42,148 nucleotides of DNA from CALMKX01 sp036274895 (GTDB lineage: Bacteria; Acidobacteriota; Thermoanaerobaculia; Multivoradales; SZUA-115), in contig DASUEU010000032.1 in NCBI GenBank assembly GCA_036274895.1, positions 1 to 42,148 of the forward strand, read 5' to 3'. Positions 8,701 to 15,431 of this stretch are shown here, piece after piece. The translations under genes and the position numbers were made by a program. The notes beneath the pieces were generated by a model. That model worked only from the letters and a program-made list of their open reading frames with translations, was not told where the DNA came from and did no database searches. Position 1 is the first letter of the stretch. Each line of letters opens with the position of its first letter.

Positions 8701-8821
8701 CAAGCTCAAGGACAAGCTGATCGCCACCCTCAAACGGATCATCCTCGCCGTGGCCGACGCCGTGCTCGGACGCCGGGCAGCGGCCGCGACACCGCCTTCG
8801 AGCGGGGGTAGCAAACCGTGA
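5795..8821 (+). CDS. Large eCIS-core (DUF4157) protein with NlpC/P60-like and pyroglutamyl-peptidase-like domains; putative cargo 2
   Basis: The 1008-residue protein begins with the four-Cys motif (C24, C26, C35, C38) and a DUF4157 core with HELTH at 138-142. Residues about 200-540 look like an NlpC/P60-type domain: LPSDCADIAVILRHVW (C327), GDVLVWSHHE, then GGHTHTIAGI (H425/H427). A Lys/Ala/Pro-rich linker follows. From about 680 the sequence VNVLVTGFDPFESSG matches the start of pyroglutamyl peptidase I (family C15), with the conserved Glu context at E781 and the C-terminal His context FHVHTP (H941/H943). At the expected nucleophile position the sequence reads GGDFLSNEVSYRL, so Cys appears to be Ser917. 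The domain is longer than stand-alone C15 enzymes (insertions between Glu and nucleophile). The stop overlaps the next GTG start. Confidence 0.85.
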   Translation: MLSSREPPRAAPKAEAPARLLRRCACGQHTGGGECAECRKRKRQLDREAVGGSEPATAPEIVHQVLATPGKPLDPGARSYFEPRFGRDFSGVRVHTGAAAAESAKAVDALAYTVGRDIVFGAGRFAPEGEGGRRLLAHELTHVVQQGSGPAGSPGEELAMAPADGPQEQEANRVAEGLGGASVSPGQRRLQRLPPTSPLARGVCEANASSPTTPGGGCSYRDPEHCPTYEGWIHNFILLKSFSARATPSPGSPPSQPNVFTVLGDQPAARRAKVSDKPKAGDKTAAAPTTTSEHEGERFIDHPTDEWVKTCLPENLRATAYQLPSDCADIAVILRHVWLAAHHRTETFGDWTIGSQTGKAESASVLKTIGEVYTGNVDRMVNAYSDPQGVKLLSFASLEPLLHIGDVLVWSHHENGFDKARTGGHTHTIAGIDRDDKGKITSLQVLQGNQPIFGEADPPASGTIGPDDDKGLILKELKQKDTKAARSVLGNLPGRRIEADTLSRDKGDFADSDPSKDKSARTTWVWHGHTLLVAAGPPKAAPRPAARKVGGKTQPRALTDWVPALEGAAADKLAGVFEATLLEARALLEGGTAIATADATQVAQAAGKRLWKLAKAAGGLAEKEHFRPLETLLGLVDGVRSFARTGKSTFNLIETELEKAARGGEDLDYAKGVPKGADAVNVLVTGFDPFESSGSLKRPAAGEWNAAGAAALALDGQRLPVPTAKKKTVAAVEGIVLPVSFDRFDTGLVEAMVKPHLAKTDAAISVSLDPNLGEADPVRLEHFAVGVRNKAGKLEAVPAAPGGTAGPAFLGTTADLPKIAAATEKKATKPADAIPKPTVDATITFRFEDAARADRALTLLGLPAQGKAEPKIGDVAALNKVAASMTTRADGVTIDFKLGTESFNARVLSGPGGDFLSNEVSYRLRRLILQQGSATTASTFHVHTPAGQQVPEPGEVPDKDRRTALGTAIKLKDKLIATLKRIILAVADAVLGRRAAAATPPSSGGSKP

Positions 8822-10365
8822 GACATCCCGAGCAGGCAGCCACCGCCGGCGCACACCAGCCCCCCACCCCCGCCGGCCTGCTGCGCCGTTGCGGCTGCGG
8901 CCAGCACTCGGGGGGCGGGGAGTGCGCGGAGTGCAGAAAGAAGAGGTTGGGACGGAGCCTCGAACGGAGCGCGGTCTCCGCCGAGGCGCCGGAGGTGGCC
9001 CCGGCGAGCGTGCACCAAACCCTCGTCGCGGGGGGTCAGCCGCTCGACGGGGCCACCCGTTCCCACTTCGAACGGGGCTTCGGGCGGGACTTCAGCCGCG
9101 TGCGCGTGCACAGCGACGCCGGCGCCGCCCAATCCGCCCGTGAGGTCTCGGCCCGGGCCTACACCGTGGGCCACCACGTCGCCTTCGGCGCCGGGCAGTA
9201 CCAGCCACGCTCGGCCGAGGGCCGGCGGCTGCTCGGCCACGAGCTGGCCCACGTGGCGCAGCAGGACGGGGCCCCCGCCAGCGGGGAGATCCGCATCGGT
9301 CGCGCCGACAGCCCCGCCGAGCGCGAGGCGGAGAGCGCCGCCGGGGCCCTCGAGCGCGGCCGGCCGGCGACGCTGGCCCGGTCAGCCTCCGAGCTGGCGC
9401 GGATGCCGGAGGACGAGGAGCCCGTGGCCGAGGCGGCGCAGGACGTCGACCAGCTCGCCCTCGAAGCCGCCCAGGACGAAGGCGAGGTGCTGGACGGCGA
9501 CTCGGAGGTCATCCTTTCGGGCGTCCCCGAGGCCGAAGGCGCAGCCGGCGAGGGGGCCGCCGAGCCCTCGGCGATCTCGCTCGGCGTCGCCGGCCTCAAC
9601 TTGCCGCTGTTCGCCCTGGCCGGAGATCCCGAAGTGGATGCCGCCGGCGCCGGCAGCAAAGCGAAGCCGGCCGCCAAGGACCCGCCGAAGGACGAGTCCA
9701 AGGGCAAGGAGACCGCGGGCAAGGGCGGAGGGGACAAAGACAAAGCCCCGGCCAAAAAGCCGCCACCGCCCAAGATCACCAAGATCGAGATCGACCTCAG
9801 CGGCCAGAAGATGACCTTGACCTGGGACAATGGCACCACGGAAGGGCCCTTCAACGTCTCCACCGGCAAGGGCCGCCCGGACACCAAAGACGACCCCTGC
9901 AAGACTCAAGGAGAGAAGAACTGCACCCCGGCCGGCAACTTCAAGGTCGGCACCCTGGGGGATGCCAAGACCGCGAACTCCAACGGCGACGCCATGGCCT
10001 GGTTCGTCGAGCTGACCGGCGACCCGGTGATCAACGGCCGGGGCATCGGGATCCACAACAGCCAATCCGTGGTCACGGGCTCGGTCGCCTCCCACGGCTG
10101 CGTACGGGTGGGCAAAGGCGCCGCGGCGGAAGCCTTCGCCAAGAAGATCAACCGGAACGTCATGCCGGGCAAGACCGACGTGGTGATCACCGGCAAGGCC
10201 CCCACCAGTGCCTACGAAAGCGCCGCCGGCCGAGCCAAACGTCTGGCCGCCGAGAAGAAGAAAAAAGACGACGAGGCGAAGAAGAAGGCCGCCCAGGACA
10301 AGGCCGGGAGCAAACCCCCGCCGAAGAAGGACTCCAAGCCGCCCGCCAAGAAGGGGAAGAAGTAG
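8818..10365 (+). CDS. eCIS-core (DUF4157) protein fused to a YkuD L,D-transpeptidase; putative cargo 3
   Basis: The GTG start overlaps the previous stop (GTGA). The four-Cys motif is at C25, C27, C36, C39, and the DUF4157 core has HELAH at 141-145. An acidic stretch (about 195-240) and a Lys/Pro/Asp-rich linker lead to a YkuD domain at about 320-460. Its catalytic signature is complete: IGIHNSQS with H413, then SHGCVRV with H426 and C428. YkuD enzymes cross-link or modify peptidoglycan through the Cys. The last about 50 residues are a Lys-rich tail (KKKKDDEAKKKA, PPPKKDSKPPAKK). The fusion to an eCIS core domain suggests delivery of a cell-wall-active enzyme, or an anchoring role in the producer wall. 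Which of the two is not shown by sequence. Confidence 0.9.
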   Translation: MRHPEQAATAGAHQPPTPAGLLRRCGCGQHSGGGECAECRKKRLGRSLERSAVSAEAPEVAPASVHQTLVAGGQPLDGATRSHFERGFGRDFSRVRVHSDAGAAQSAREVSARAYTVGHHVAFGAGQYQPRSAEGRRLLGHELAHVAQQDGAPASGEIRIGRADSPAEREAESAAGALERGRPATLARSASELARMPEDEEPVAEAAQDVDQLALEAAQDEGEVLDGDSEVILSGVPEAEGAAGEGAAEPSAISLGVAGLNLPLFALAGDPEVDAAGAGSKAKPAAKDPPKDESKGKETAGKGGGDKDKAPAKKPPPPKITKIEIDLSGQKMTLTWDNGTTEGPFNVSTGKGRPDTKDDPCKTQGEKNCTPAGNFKVGTLGDAKTANSNGDAMAWFVELTGDPVINGRGIGIHNSQSVVTGSVASHGCVRVGKGAAAEAFAKKINRNVMPGKTDVVITGKAPTSAYESAAGRAKRLAAEKKKKDDEAKKKAAQDKAGSKPPPKKDSKPPAKKGKK

Positions 10366-10367
10366 CC

Positions 10368-11921
10368 ATGGCCCACGAACGAAGCACCGAATCGAGCGGC
10401 GATCTGCTGCCGCCCCGCCCGGCCCCCCTCTCCCGCGGCGAGCCCTCGGCGGACGGCGGACGGCCCCTGGAGCCCGGCCTGCGGGCGAGCTTCGAGAGCC
10501 GGCTGGGCGGCTCCTTCAGCCGGCTCGGCCCGGCTCCCGCGGGGCAGCTCGCCGTTGATCCCGGCGGCGGCCACCTCGAGCGCGAGGCCGAGGCCGCCGG
10601 CACCCGGGCCGCGGCCGGTGGGGCCGGAGGAGCCCGGCAGGACTTCAGCCGGGTGCGCGTGCACGCCGGGGCGGACGCGGCCCGTGAGGCCGACCAGCTG
10701 GGGGCGCGGGCCTTCACCGTGGGCAGCAACGTCTACTTCGGCGCCGGCCAGTACGCCCCCGGCACGCCGGCCGGGGACCGCCTGCTCGGCCACGAGCTGG
10801 CCCACGTGGTCCAGCAGGGCGGCAACCCGGGGGCGATCCAGCGGGAGAAGAAGAAGCCCGGCGGCGAGAGCGAAGGCACCTGGGTGCCGGACGAGGACGG
10901 CGACCTCTACTACAAGACCCAGAAGGAAGCCGAACGGCGGCTGGAGAAGCTCCAGGAGCGCGAGCCCGAGGGCAAGTTCCGGGTCAGGAGCTTCGAGCGC
11001 AAGGGCGAGACCTTCTGGCGAGTCGAACAACTGGTCAAGGACAAGGAGAAACCCAAGGCCCCGCCCGAGAAGCCGCCGGAGAAGAAGCCCCCCGAGGGAA
11101 AGCCACCCAAGGAGGAAAAGCCACCTCCGAAGGAAAAGGAACCGCCCCCCAAAGAACCGCCCGGCAAGGTCACCGAGGAGAAGCCGAAGGGCGGCGCGGG
11201 CACCAAAACCCCCACCAAAGTCGGGGTTGGCGCCGGGGTCACCCGCACCTTCGCCTTGACCTTCGACGACGGCCCCCACGTGGCGGCCCTGGGCAAGGGC
11301 ACCAACCTGACCGAGAACGTCCTCGACACCCTGAAGGCCAAGAGCATCAAGGGCGGCTTCTTCGTCCAGACCGGTGTCAGCTTCCGCGGCGCCCATCCCA
11401 CCGGCCAGAAGCTGATCGAGCGCATGGCCAAGGAAGGCCACAAGGTCGGCGTCCACACCGGAGGCACGAAAGACCACGAGCTGCACACCGAGGCCGAGAA
11501 GGCCGGTCGGCTGGAAGGGGAGCTGAACGCCGGCAAGGCGGCCATCAAGACAGCGACGGGTGCGGATCCCGGCTTCGTGCGGCCACCGACCGGCGCCAAG
11601 GCCACCAACGCCGCGGTGCTCGCCACCTACAAGAAGGTCGGCCTGACCAACCTGCTCTGGGACATAGACGTCGACCAGGGCGCCGACCTGCCGCTCGCCA
11701 CCTTGAAGGCCCGCATCCGCTCCGAGATGATCGCGGTGCGCAACCGCGGCTGGACCCTCACTACCCCCTCCTCGAAGATCGTGGTCCTGATGCACGACAT
11801 CCAGAAGGGCACCTCGAACAACCTGCCGGACCTGATCGATCACATCAAGGCCACCCTCGAGGACATCACCCTCGACCCGGACACCAAGAAGAAGGACACC
11901 GCGGCCTTCGCCCCGCCGTAA
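10368..11921 (+). CDS. eCIS-core (DUF4157) protein fused to a NodB polysaccharide deacetylase; putative cargo 4
   Basis: The ATG is 2 bases after the preceding stop. This paralogue lacks the N-terminal four-Cys motif. The DUF4157 core has HELAH at 142-146. A short WVPDEDGDLYYKTQKEAERR segment and a long Pro/Lys/Glu linker follow. The C-terminal about 220 residues are a NodB (carbohydrate esterase 4) domain: TFDDGPH with D300/D301, GVHTGG with H363, RPPTG, LLWDIDVD and VVLMHDI. The family removes N-acetyl groups from peptidoglycan or chitin with a divalent metal. The second motif is unusual: H363 and the next His (H370) are seven residues apart instead of the usual four. It ends the cargo block; 87 bases separate it from the baseplate genes. 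Confidence 0.9.
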   Translation: MAHERSTESSGDLLPPRPAPLSRGEPSADGGRPLEPGLRASFESRLGGSFSRLGPAPAGQLAVDPGGGHLEREAEAAGTRAAAGGAGGARQDFSRVRVHAGADAAREADQLGARAFTVGSNVYFGAGQYAPGTPAGDRLLGHELAHVVQQGGNPGAIQREKKKPGGESEGTWVPDEDGDLYYKTQKEAERRLEKLQEREPEGKFRVRSFERKGETFWRVEQLVKDKEKPKAPPEKPPEKKPPEGKPPKEEKPPPKEKEPPPKEPPGKVTEEKPKGGAGTKTPTKVGVGAGVTRTFALTFDDGPHVAALGKGTNLTENVLDTLKAKSIKGGFFVQTGVSFRGAHPTGQKLIERMAKEGHKVGVHTGGTKDHELHTEAEKAGRLEGELNAGKAAIKTATGADPGFVRPPTGAKATNAAVLATYKKVGLTNLLWDIDVDQGADLPLATLKARIRSEMIAVRNRGWTLTTPSSKIVVLMHDIQKGTSNNLPDLIDHIKATLEDITLDPDTKKKDTAAFAPP

Positions 11922-11961
11922 CGATTCCCCCCTCCCCACCCCCTACTCCCAGGAAGGCTCA

Positions 11962-11980
11962 CCCCGGCAGAGCGCCGGGG
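11962..11980 (+). other. Short GC-rich hairpin between cargo and baseplate genes
   Basis: CCCCGGC-AGAGC-GCCGGGG forms a 7-base-pair stem with a 5-base loop in the only sizeable gap (11922-12008) within the eCIS cluster. There is no U tract, so it is not a clear terminator. It could attenuate or stabilise the mRNA between the two blocks. Confidence 0.3.
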
Positions 11981-12008
11981 AGAGCACCTCGGCAAGGAGC
12001 GTTCGGCG

Positions 12009-12668
12009 ATGGCCGATTTTCCCGGCTCTCCCCGCCTGCAGAAGGGGGGGATCGCGCTGCTCGACCCCACGACCGGCGCGGTGATCTCGGTGATCGCCCT
12101 GCAGTACAACCCCGACAGCGTCACCCGCTCGCTCCAACCCCAGGCTTACGGCACCGAGAGTGGCGACCGCTCCGAGGCCCTGCGCTTGAAGGGGCCGCCG
12201 GTCGAGACGATCAAGCTCGAGGCCGAGCTCGACGCCACCGACGGCCTCGGTGAGCCCAAGGAGCACCCCGACACCGTCCGACTCGGCCTCCACCGTGAGC
12301 TCGCCGTGCTCGAGACCCTGGTCTATCCCAGGAGCGAGCGCTTGCTGGCCAACAACGCCCTGGCTCGCGCCGGCACCCTCGAGATCATCCCGGTCCAAGC
12401 GCCCCTGACCCTCTTCGTCTGGAGCCGCTCGCGCATCGTGCCGGTGCGGCTGACCGACCTGTCGATCACCGAAGAGGCCTTCGACCCGGCCCTGAACCCC
12501 ATCCGCGCCAAGGTCAGCCTGGGCATGCGGGTGCTCTCGGTCAACGACCTCGGCTTCGAGCACCGGGGCGGCAGCCTCTACATGGCCTACCACCAGGAGC
12601 GGGAGCGCCTGGCGAGCCAGCTGCCGGCGCTCTCGGTCAACGCCCTCGGGCTGGGAGGGATCCTGTGA
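12009..12668 (+). CDS. CIS tube/baseplate-adaptor protein (Pvc7-like)
   Basis: The 219-residue protein starts MADFPGSPRLQKGGIALLDP and continues IALQYNPDSVTRSLQPQ, the typical start of the CIS_tube (Pvc7/Afp7, T4 gp53/54-like) family, which connects inner tube and spike hub. The C-terminal SLYMAYHQERERLASQ resembles the linker that in longer homologues leads to a LysM domain. Here the LysM part is encoded by the next gene. AAGGAG lies about 8-10 bases upstream of the ATG, and the stop overlaps the next GTG start by 4 bases. Confidence 0.88.
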   Translation: MADFPGSPRLQKGGIALLDPTTGAVISVIALQYNPDSVTRSLQPQAYGTESGDRSEALRLKGPPVETIKLEAELDATDGLGEPKEHPDTVRLGLHRELAVLETLVYPRSERLLANNALARAGTLEIIPVQAPLTLFVWSRSRIVPVRLTDLSITEEAFDPALNPIRAKVSLGMRVLSVNDLGFEHRGGSLYMAYHQERERLASQLPALSVNALGLGGIL

Positions 12669-13030
12669 GCAACAACCCACTCGAGCAGCTCTTCTCGATC
12701 GGCCCCTTGCGGGGCAACACCTTCCCGCCGGGCAGCCGTTACCACGGCCTCGACGTGGCCGTGTACGTGGCCCCCGACGGCACCGAGATCGTCTACATCC
12801 GCCGCCGCTTCGTGCCCCAGCCGGACCGCTTCGCAACCCTCTCCGAGCACGTCGTGGCCCAGGGCGACCGGGTGGACAACCTCGCCGCCCAGTACTTCGG
12901 CACTCCCGAGCAGCTCTGGCGTCTGGCCGATGCCAACGGCGCCCTGCACCCCGACGAGCTGACCGAGGAGATCGGCCGCCGGCTGCGCATCACCCTACCC
13001 GAGGGAGTGCCGGGAACCCGCAATGATTGA
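12665..13030 (+). CDS. LysM-domain baseplate protein
   Basis: The 121-residue product has an N-terminal beta-rich part (VYVAPDGTEIVYIRRRFVPQ) and a C-terminal LysM-like module starting EHVVAQGDRVDNLAAQYFGT and ending RRLRITLP. LysM modules next to the Pvc7 protein are usual in contractile injection systems and may stabilise the hub rather than bind peptidoglycan. The start (GTG) overlaps the previous stop by 4 bases and the stop overlaps the next start by 8 bases (13023-13030). Confidence 0.85.
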   Translation: MSNNPLEQLFSIGPLRGNTFPPGSRYHGLDVAVYVAPDGTEIVYIRRRFVPQPDRFATLSEHVVAQGDRVDNLAAQYFGTPEQLWRLADANGALHPDELTEEIGRRLRITLPEGVPGTRND

Positions 13031-14150
13031 CTCCCTCCACCTCACCTTGATGATCGGGCCGGTGGTGCCGATCCCGGTGGGCCAGGACGTGCTCGACGCC
13101 CTGACCGAGGTCGAGGTGACGGTGAAGGACGTGGGCGCGAGCGGCTTCCAGCTGCGCTTCCGGCTCAGCAACCAATCCCCCCTCCACACCCTCTTCCTGG
13201 TCAGCGGGCAGGCCCAGATCCCCCTGGTGCGGGTGGTCATCGCAGCGACCTTCAACGGCCAGGTCGAGGTGCTGATGGACGGGGTGATGACCGACCACCA
13301 GGTCAGCCCCGGCAGCGACCCCGGCCACTCGATCCTGACCGTGACCGGCGAGGACCTGTCGCGGGCGATGGACTACATCGACTTTTCGGGCATCCCCTAC
13401 CCGGCCATGCCGCCGGAGGCGCGGGTGGCCCTGTGCATCTTGAAGTACGCCTTTCTGGGGGTGATCCCGATGATCATCCCCAGCCTGTTCATCGACGTGC
13501 CGATCCCGGTGCAGATCATCCCCCGCCACCAGGGCACCGACCTGTGCTACGTGCGCACCCTGGCCGAGCGGGTGGGCTACGTCTTCTACGTCGAGCCGGG
13601 CCCGGTGCCCGGCGCCTCGGTGGCCTACTGGGGACCCCACGTCAAGGTCGGGGTGCCCCAGCCGGCCTTGAACGTCGCCATGGACGCCCACACCAACGTC
13701 GAGGCCATGAAGTTTGGCTTCGAGACCGACAAGAAGACCATGCCGATCGTCTTCCTCCAGGAGCCCTTCTCGAAGCTGACCATCCCCATCCCGGTGCCGG
13801 ACATCACTCCCCTGTCGCCGCCGCTGGGGATCATCCCGCCGATCCCCAAGAAGTTCCTGCCCATCCAGGAGACCGCCAAGCTCTCCTTCCCCCAGGCCGC
13901 CATGCTGGCCATCGCCGAGGCGGCCAAGACCTCTGAGTCGGTGACCGCCACCGGCTCGCTCGACGTGGCCCGCTACGGGCGGATCTTGAAAGCCCGGCGG
14001 CTGGTCGGCGTGCGCGGGGCCGGACCGGCCTTCGACGGCCTCTACTACGTCAAGAACGTCACCCACAAGATCAAGCGGGGGGAGTACAAGCAGGACTTCA
14101 CCCTCACTCGTAACGGCCTGCTCTCCACCGTGCCCAGGGTTCCAGCATGA
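13023..14150 (+). CDS. gpD/gp27-like baseplate hub protein
   Basis: The 375-residue protein matches the phage late control D / VgrG N-terminal family: an N-terminal beta-barrel (LTEVEVTVKDVGASGFQLRF, LMDGVMTDHQVSPG), ILTVTGEDLSRAMD, then TLAERVGYVFYVEPG. The C-terminal GVRGAGPAFDGLYYVKNVTH is the usual end of such eCIS hub proteins. In PVC and Afp the hub and spike form one polypeptide (Pvc8); here the spike is the separate next gene, which overlaps by 4 bases (14147-14150). Confidence 0.9.
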   Translation: MIDSLHLTLMIGPVVPIPVGQDVLDALTEVEVTVKDVGASGFQLRFRLSNQSPLHTLFLVSGQAQIPLVRVVIAATFNGQVEVLMDGVMTDHQVSPGSDPGHSILTVTGEDLSRAMDYIDFSGIPYPAMPPEARVALCILKYAFLGVIPMIIPSLFIDVPIPVQIIPRHQGTDLCYVRTLAERVGYVFYVEPGPVPGASVAYWGPHVKVGVPQPALNVAMDAHTNVEAMKFGFETDKKTMPIVFLQEPFSKLTIPIPVPDITPLSPPLGIIPPIPKKFLPIQETAKLSFPQAAMLAIAEAAKTSESVTATGSLDVARYGRILKARRLVGVRGAGPAFDGLYYVKNVTHKIKRGEYKQDFTLTRNGLLSTVPRVPA

Positions 14151-14695
14151 GCGAGACCGAGACCCCCACCGGCGGCGGCCGGCAATGCCCGCCCCGCTTC
14201 TACGGCAAGTACCGCGGCATGGTGCTCAACAACGTGGACCCGTTGATGATGGGGCGGATCCTGGTGCAGGTGCCGGACGTCTCGGCGGTGCTGCCTTCCA
14301 CCTGGGCCATGCCCTGCCTGCCCACCGGCGGCATGCAATCCGGCTTCTTCACCACCCCCCTGATCGGCGCCGGGGTGTGGGTCGAGTTCGAGCAGGGGGA
14401 CCCGGACTACCCCCTGTGGACCGGCTGCTTCTGGGGCTCGGCCGCCGAGGTGCCGGCGCTGGCCCGGCTGGCGCCCCCGGCGGTGCCCGCGGTGACCATC
14501 CAGACGCCGCTCCAGAACGGCATCCTGATCAGCGACGTGCCCGGCCCCACCGGGGGCATCATGATCAAGAGCACCACCGGCGCGGCGATCATCGTCAACG
14601 ACACCGGCATCTACATCCAGAACGGCAAGGGCGCCTCGATCGTCATGGTCGGCCCGTCGGTGGCGATCAACGGCCCGGCCCTGGTGATCACCTGA
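14147..14695 (+). CDS. gpV/gp5-like central spike protein
   Basis: The 182-residue protein has an OB-fold: PRFYGKYRGMVLNNVDPLMM, GRILVQVPDVS, IGAGVWVEFEQGDPDYPLWT and GCFWG are typical of phage_base_V/VgrG OB domains. The C-terminal part has short repetitive beta-strands (GGIMIKSTTGAAIIVNDTG, GASIVMVG) compatible with the trimeric beta-helix needle. It would form the spike below the gpD-like hub and receive the PAAR tip encoded next. Confidence 0.92.
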   Translation: MSETETPTGGGRQCPPRFYGKYRGMVLNNVDPLMMGRILVQVPDVSAVLPSTWAMPCLPTGGMQSGFFTTPLIGAGVWVEFEQGDPDYPLWTGCFWGSAAEVPALARLAPPAVPAVTIQTPLQNGILISDVPGPTGGIMIKSTTGAAIIVNDTGIYIQNGKGASIVMVGPSVAINGPALVIT

Positions 14696-14706
14696 GGAGA
14701 GACGAG

Positions 14707-15054
14707 ATGCCCGGGCTGCTCCTCCACGTCGGCGCCATCACCACCTGCACCCACCAGGCGCCGGTGCCGCCCAAGCCGCCGGCCACGCCGCGGGTGTTCG
14801 TCAACGGTGCTGTGCCGGTGCTTTCCATCCTCGACGTGCTGATCCCCACCGGCTGCCCGTTCACTGTGCCGGCCGGCCCCGGCCCCAAGCCCCAGCCCTG
14901 TGTGCGGGTGCAGGTGGAGCCGTCGGCGCGGGTGAAGGTGATGGGCCAGCCGGCGGCGATCCTCACCCCCACGGCGATGTGCTTCAGCGTCGAGCAGATC
15001 CCCCAGGGCCCCCCCAACTCGCTCGCCACCCAGAAGCGGGTGATCGCCACCTGA
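14707..15054 (+). CDS. PAAR-like spike tip protein (Pvc10-like)
   Basis: The 115-residue product starts MPGLLLHVGAITTCTHQAP and contains VNGAVPVLSILDV, TGCPFTVPAG, PCVRVQVEPSARVKVMGQP and a terminal TPTAMCFSVEQIPQG. This is the PAAR-like tip seen in eCIS operons, with Cys/His residues expected to bind a metal at the apex. A GGAGAGACGAG purine tract precedes the ATG, 11 bases after the spike stop. The frame is open further upstream (to 14185), but that part is an antisense-like shadow of the spike gene. Confidence 0.88.
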   Translation: MPGLLLHVGAITTCTHQAPVPPKPPATPRVFVNGAVPVLSILDVLIPTGCPFTVPAGPGPKPQPCVRVQVEPSARVKVMGQPAAILTPTAMCFSVEQIPQGPPNSLATQKRVIAT

Positions 15055-15071
15055 GGCGCGAGGAGCGTGCG

Positions 15072-15431
15072 ATGAACCTCGACTATCCCTTCCACTTTGA
15101 CGGCCGCGGGCGCACCGCCGCAACCGGTGAGGACGACCACGTCCGCGACATGATCGAGCAGCTGCTCTTCACCAGCCCTGGCGAGCGGGTGATGCGGCCG
15201 GACTTCGGCAGCGGCGTGCTGCGCCTGGTCTTCGCGCCCACCTCGCCGGAGCTCGGGGCTGCTCTCCAGTTCACCATCCAGGCGGCCCTCCAGCGCTGGC
15301 TGGGCGACGTCATCGACGTCGCCGGCGTCGAGGTTTCAAGCCGAGACTCGACCCTGCGCATCGCCATCACCTACGTGGTGCGCCGCACCGCCGAGGTACG
15401 GGTCGAGATCTTCGAGAGGAGCGGGCCATGA
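15072..15431 (+). CDS. gp25-like baseplate wedge protein (Pvc9-like)
   Basis: The 119-residue protein has the GPW_gp25 pattern: DHVRDMIEQLLFTSPGERVM, RPDFGSGVLRLVFAP, TIQAALQRWLGDVIDV and a C-terminal IAITYVVRRTAEVRV. gp25 anchors the sheath to the baseplate. The ATG at 15072 is chosen because MNLDYPFHFDGRGRTA is a family-like N-terminus with GAGGAGCG upstream; the frame extends earlier without homology. The stop overlaps the next start by 4 bases. Confidence 0.93.
   Translation: MNLDYPFHFDGRGRTAATGEDDHVRDMIEQLLFTSPGERVMRPDFGSGVLRLVFAPTSPELGAALQFTIQAALQRWLGDVIDVAGVEVSSRDSTLRIAITYVVRRTAEVRVEIFERSGP

Noticed and set aside
6389..8854. 821-codon minus-strand frame opposite cargo 2
   Set aside because: Shadow of the plus-strand gene; no domain, biased His/Gly/Val composition.
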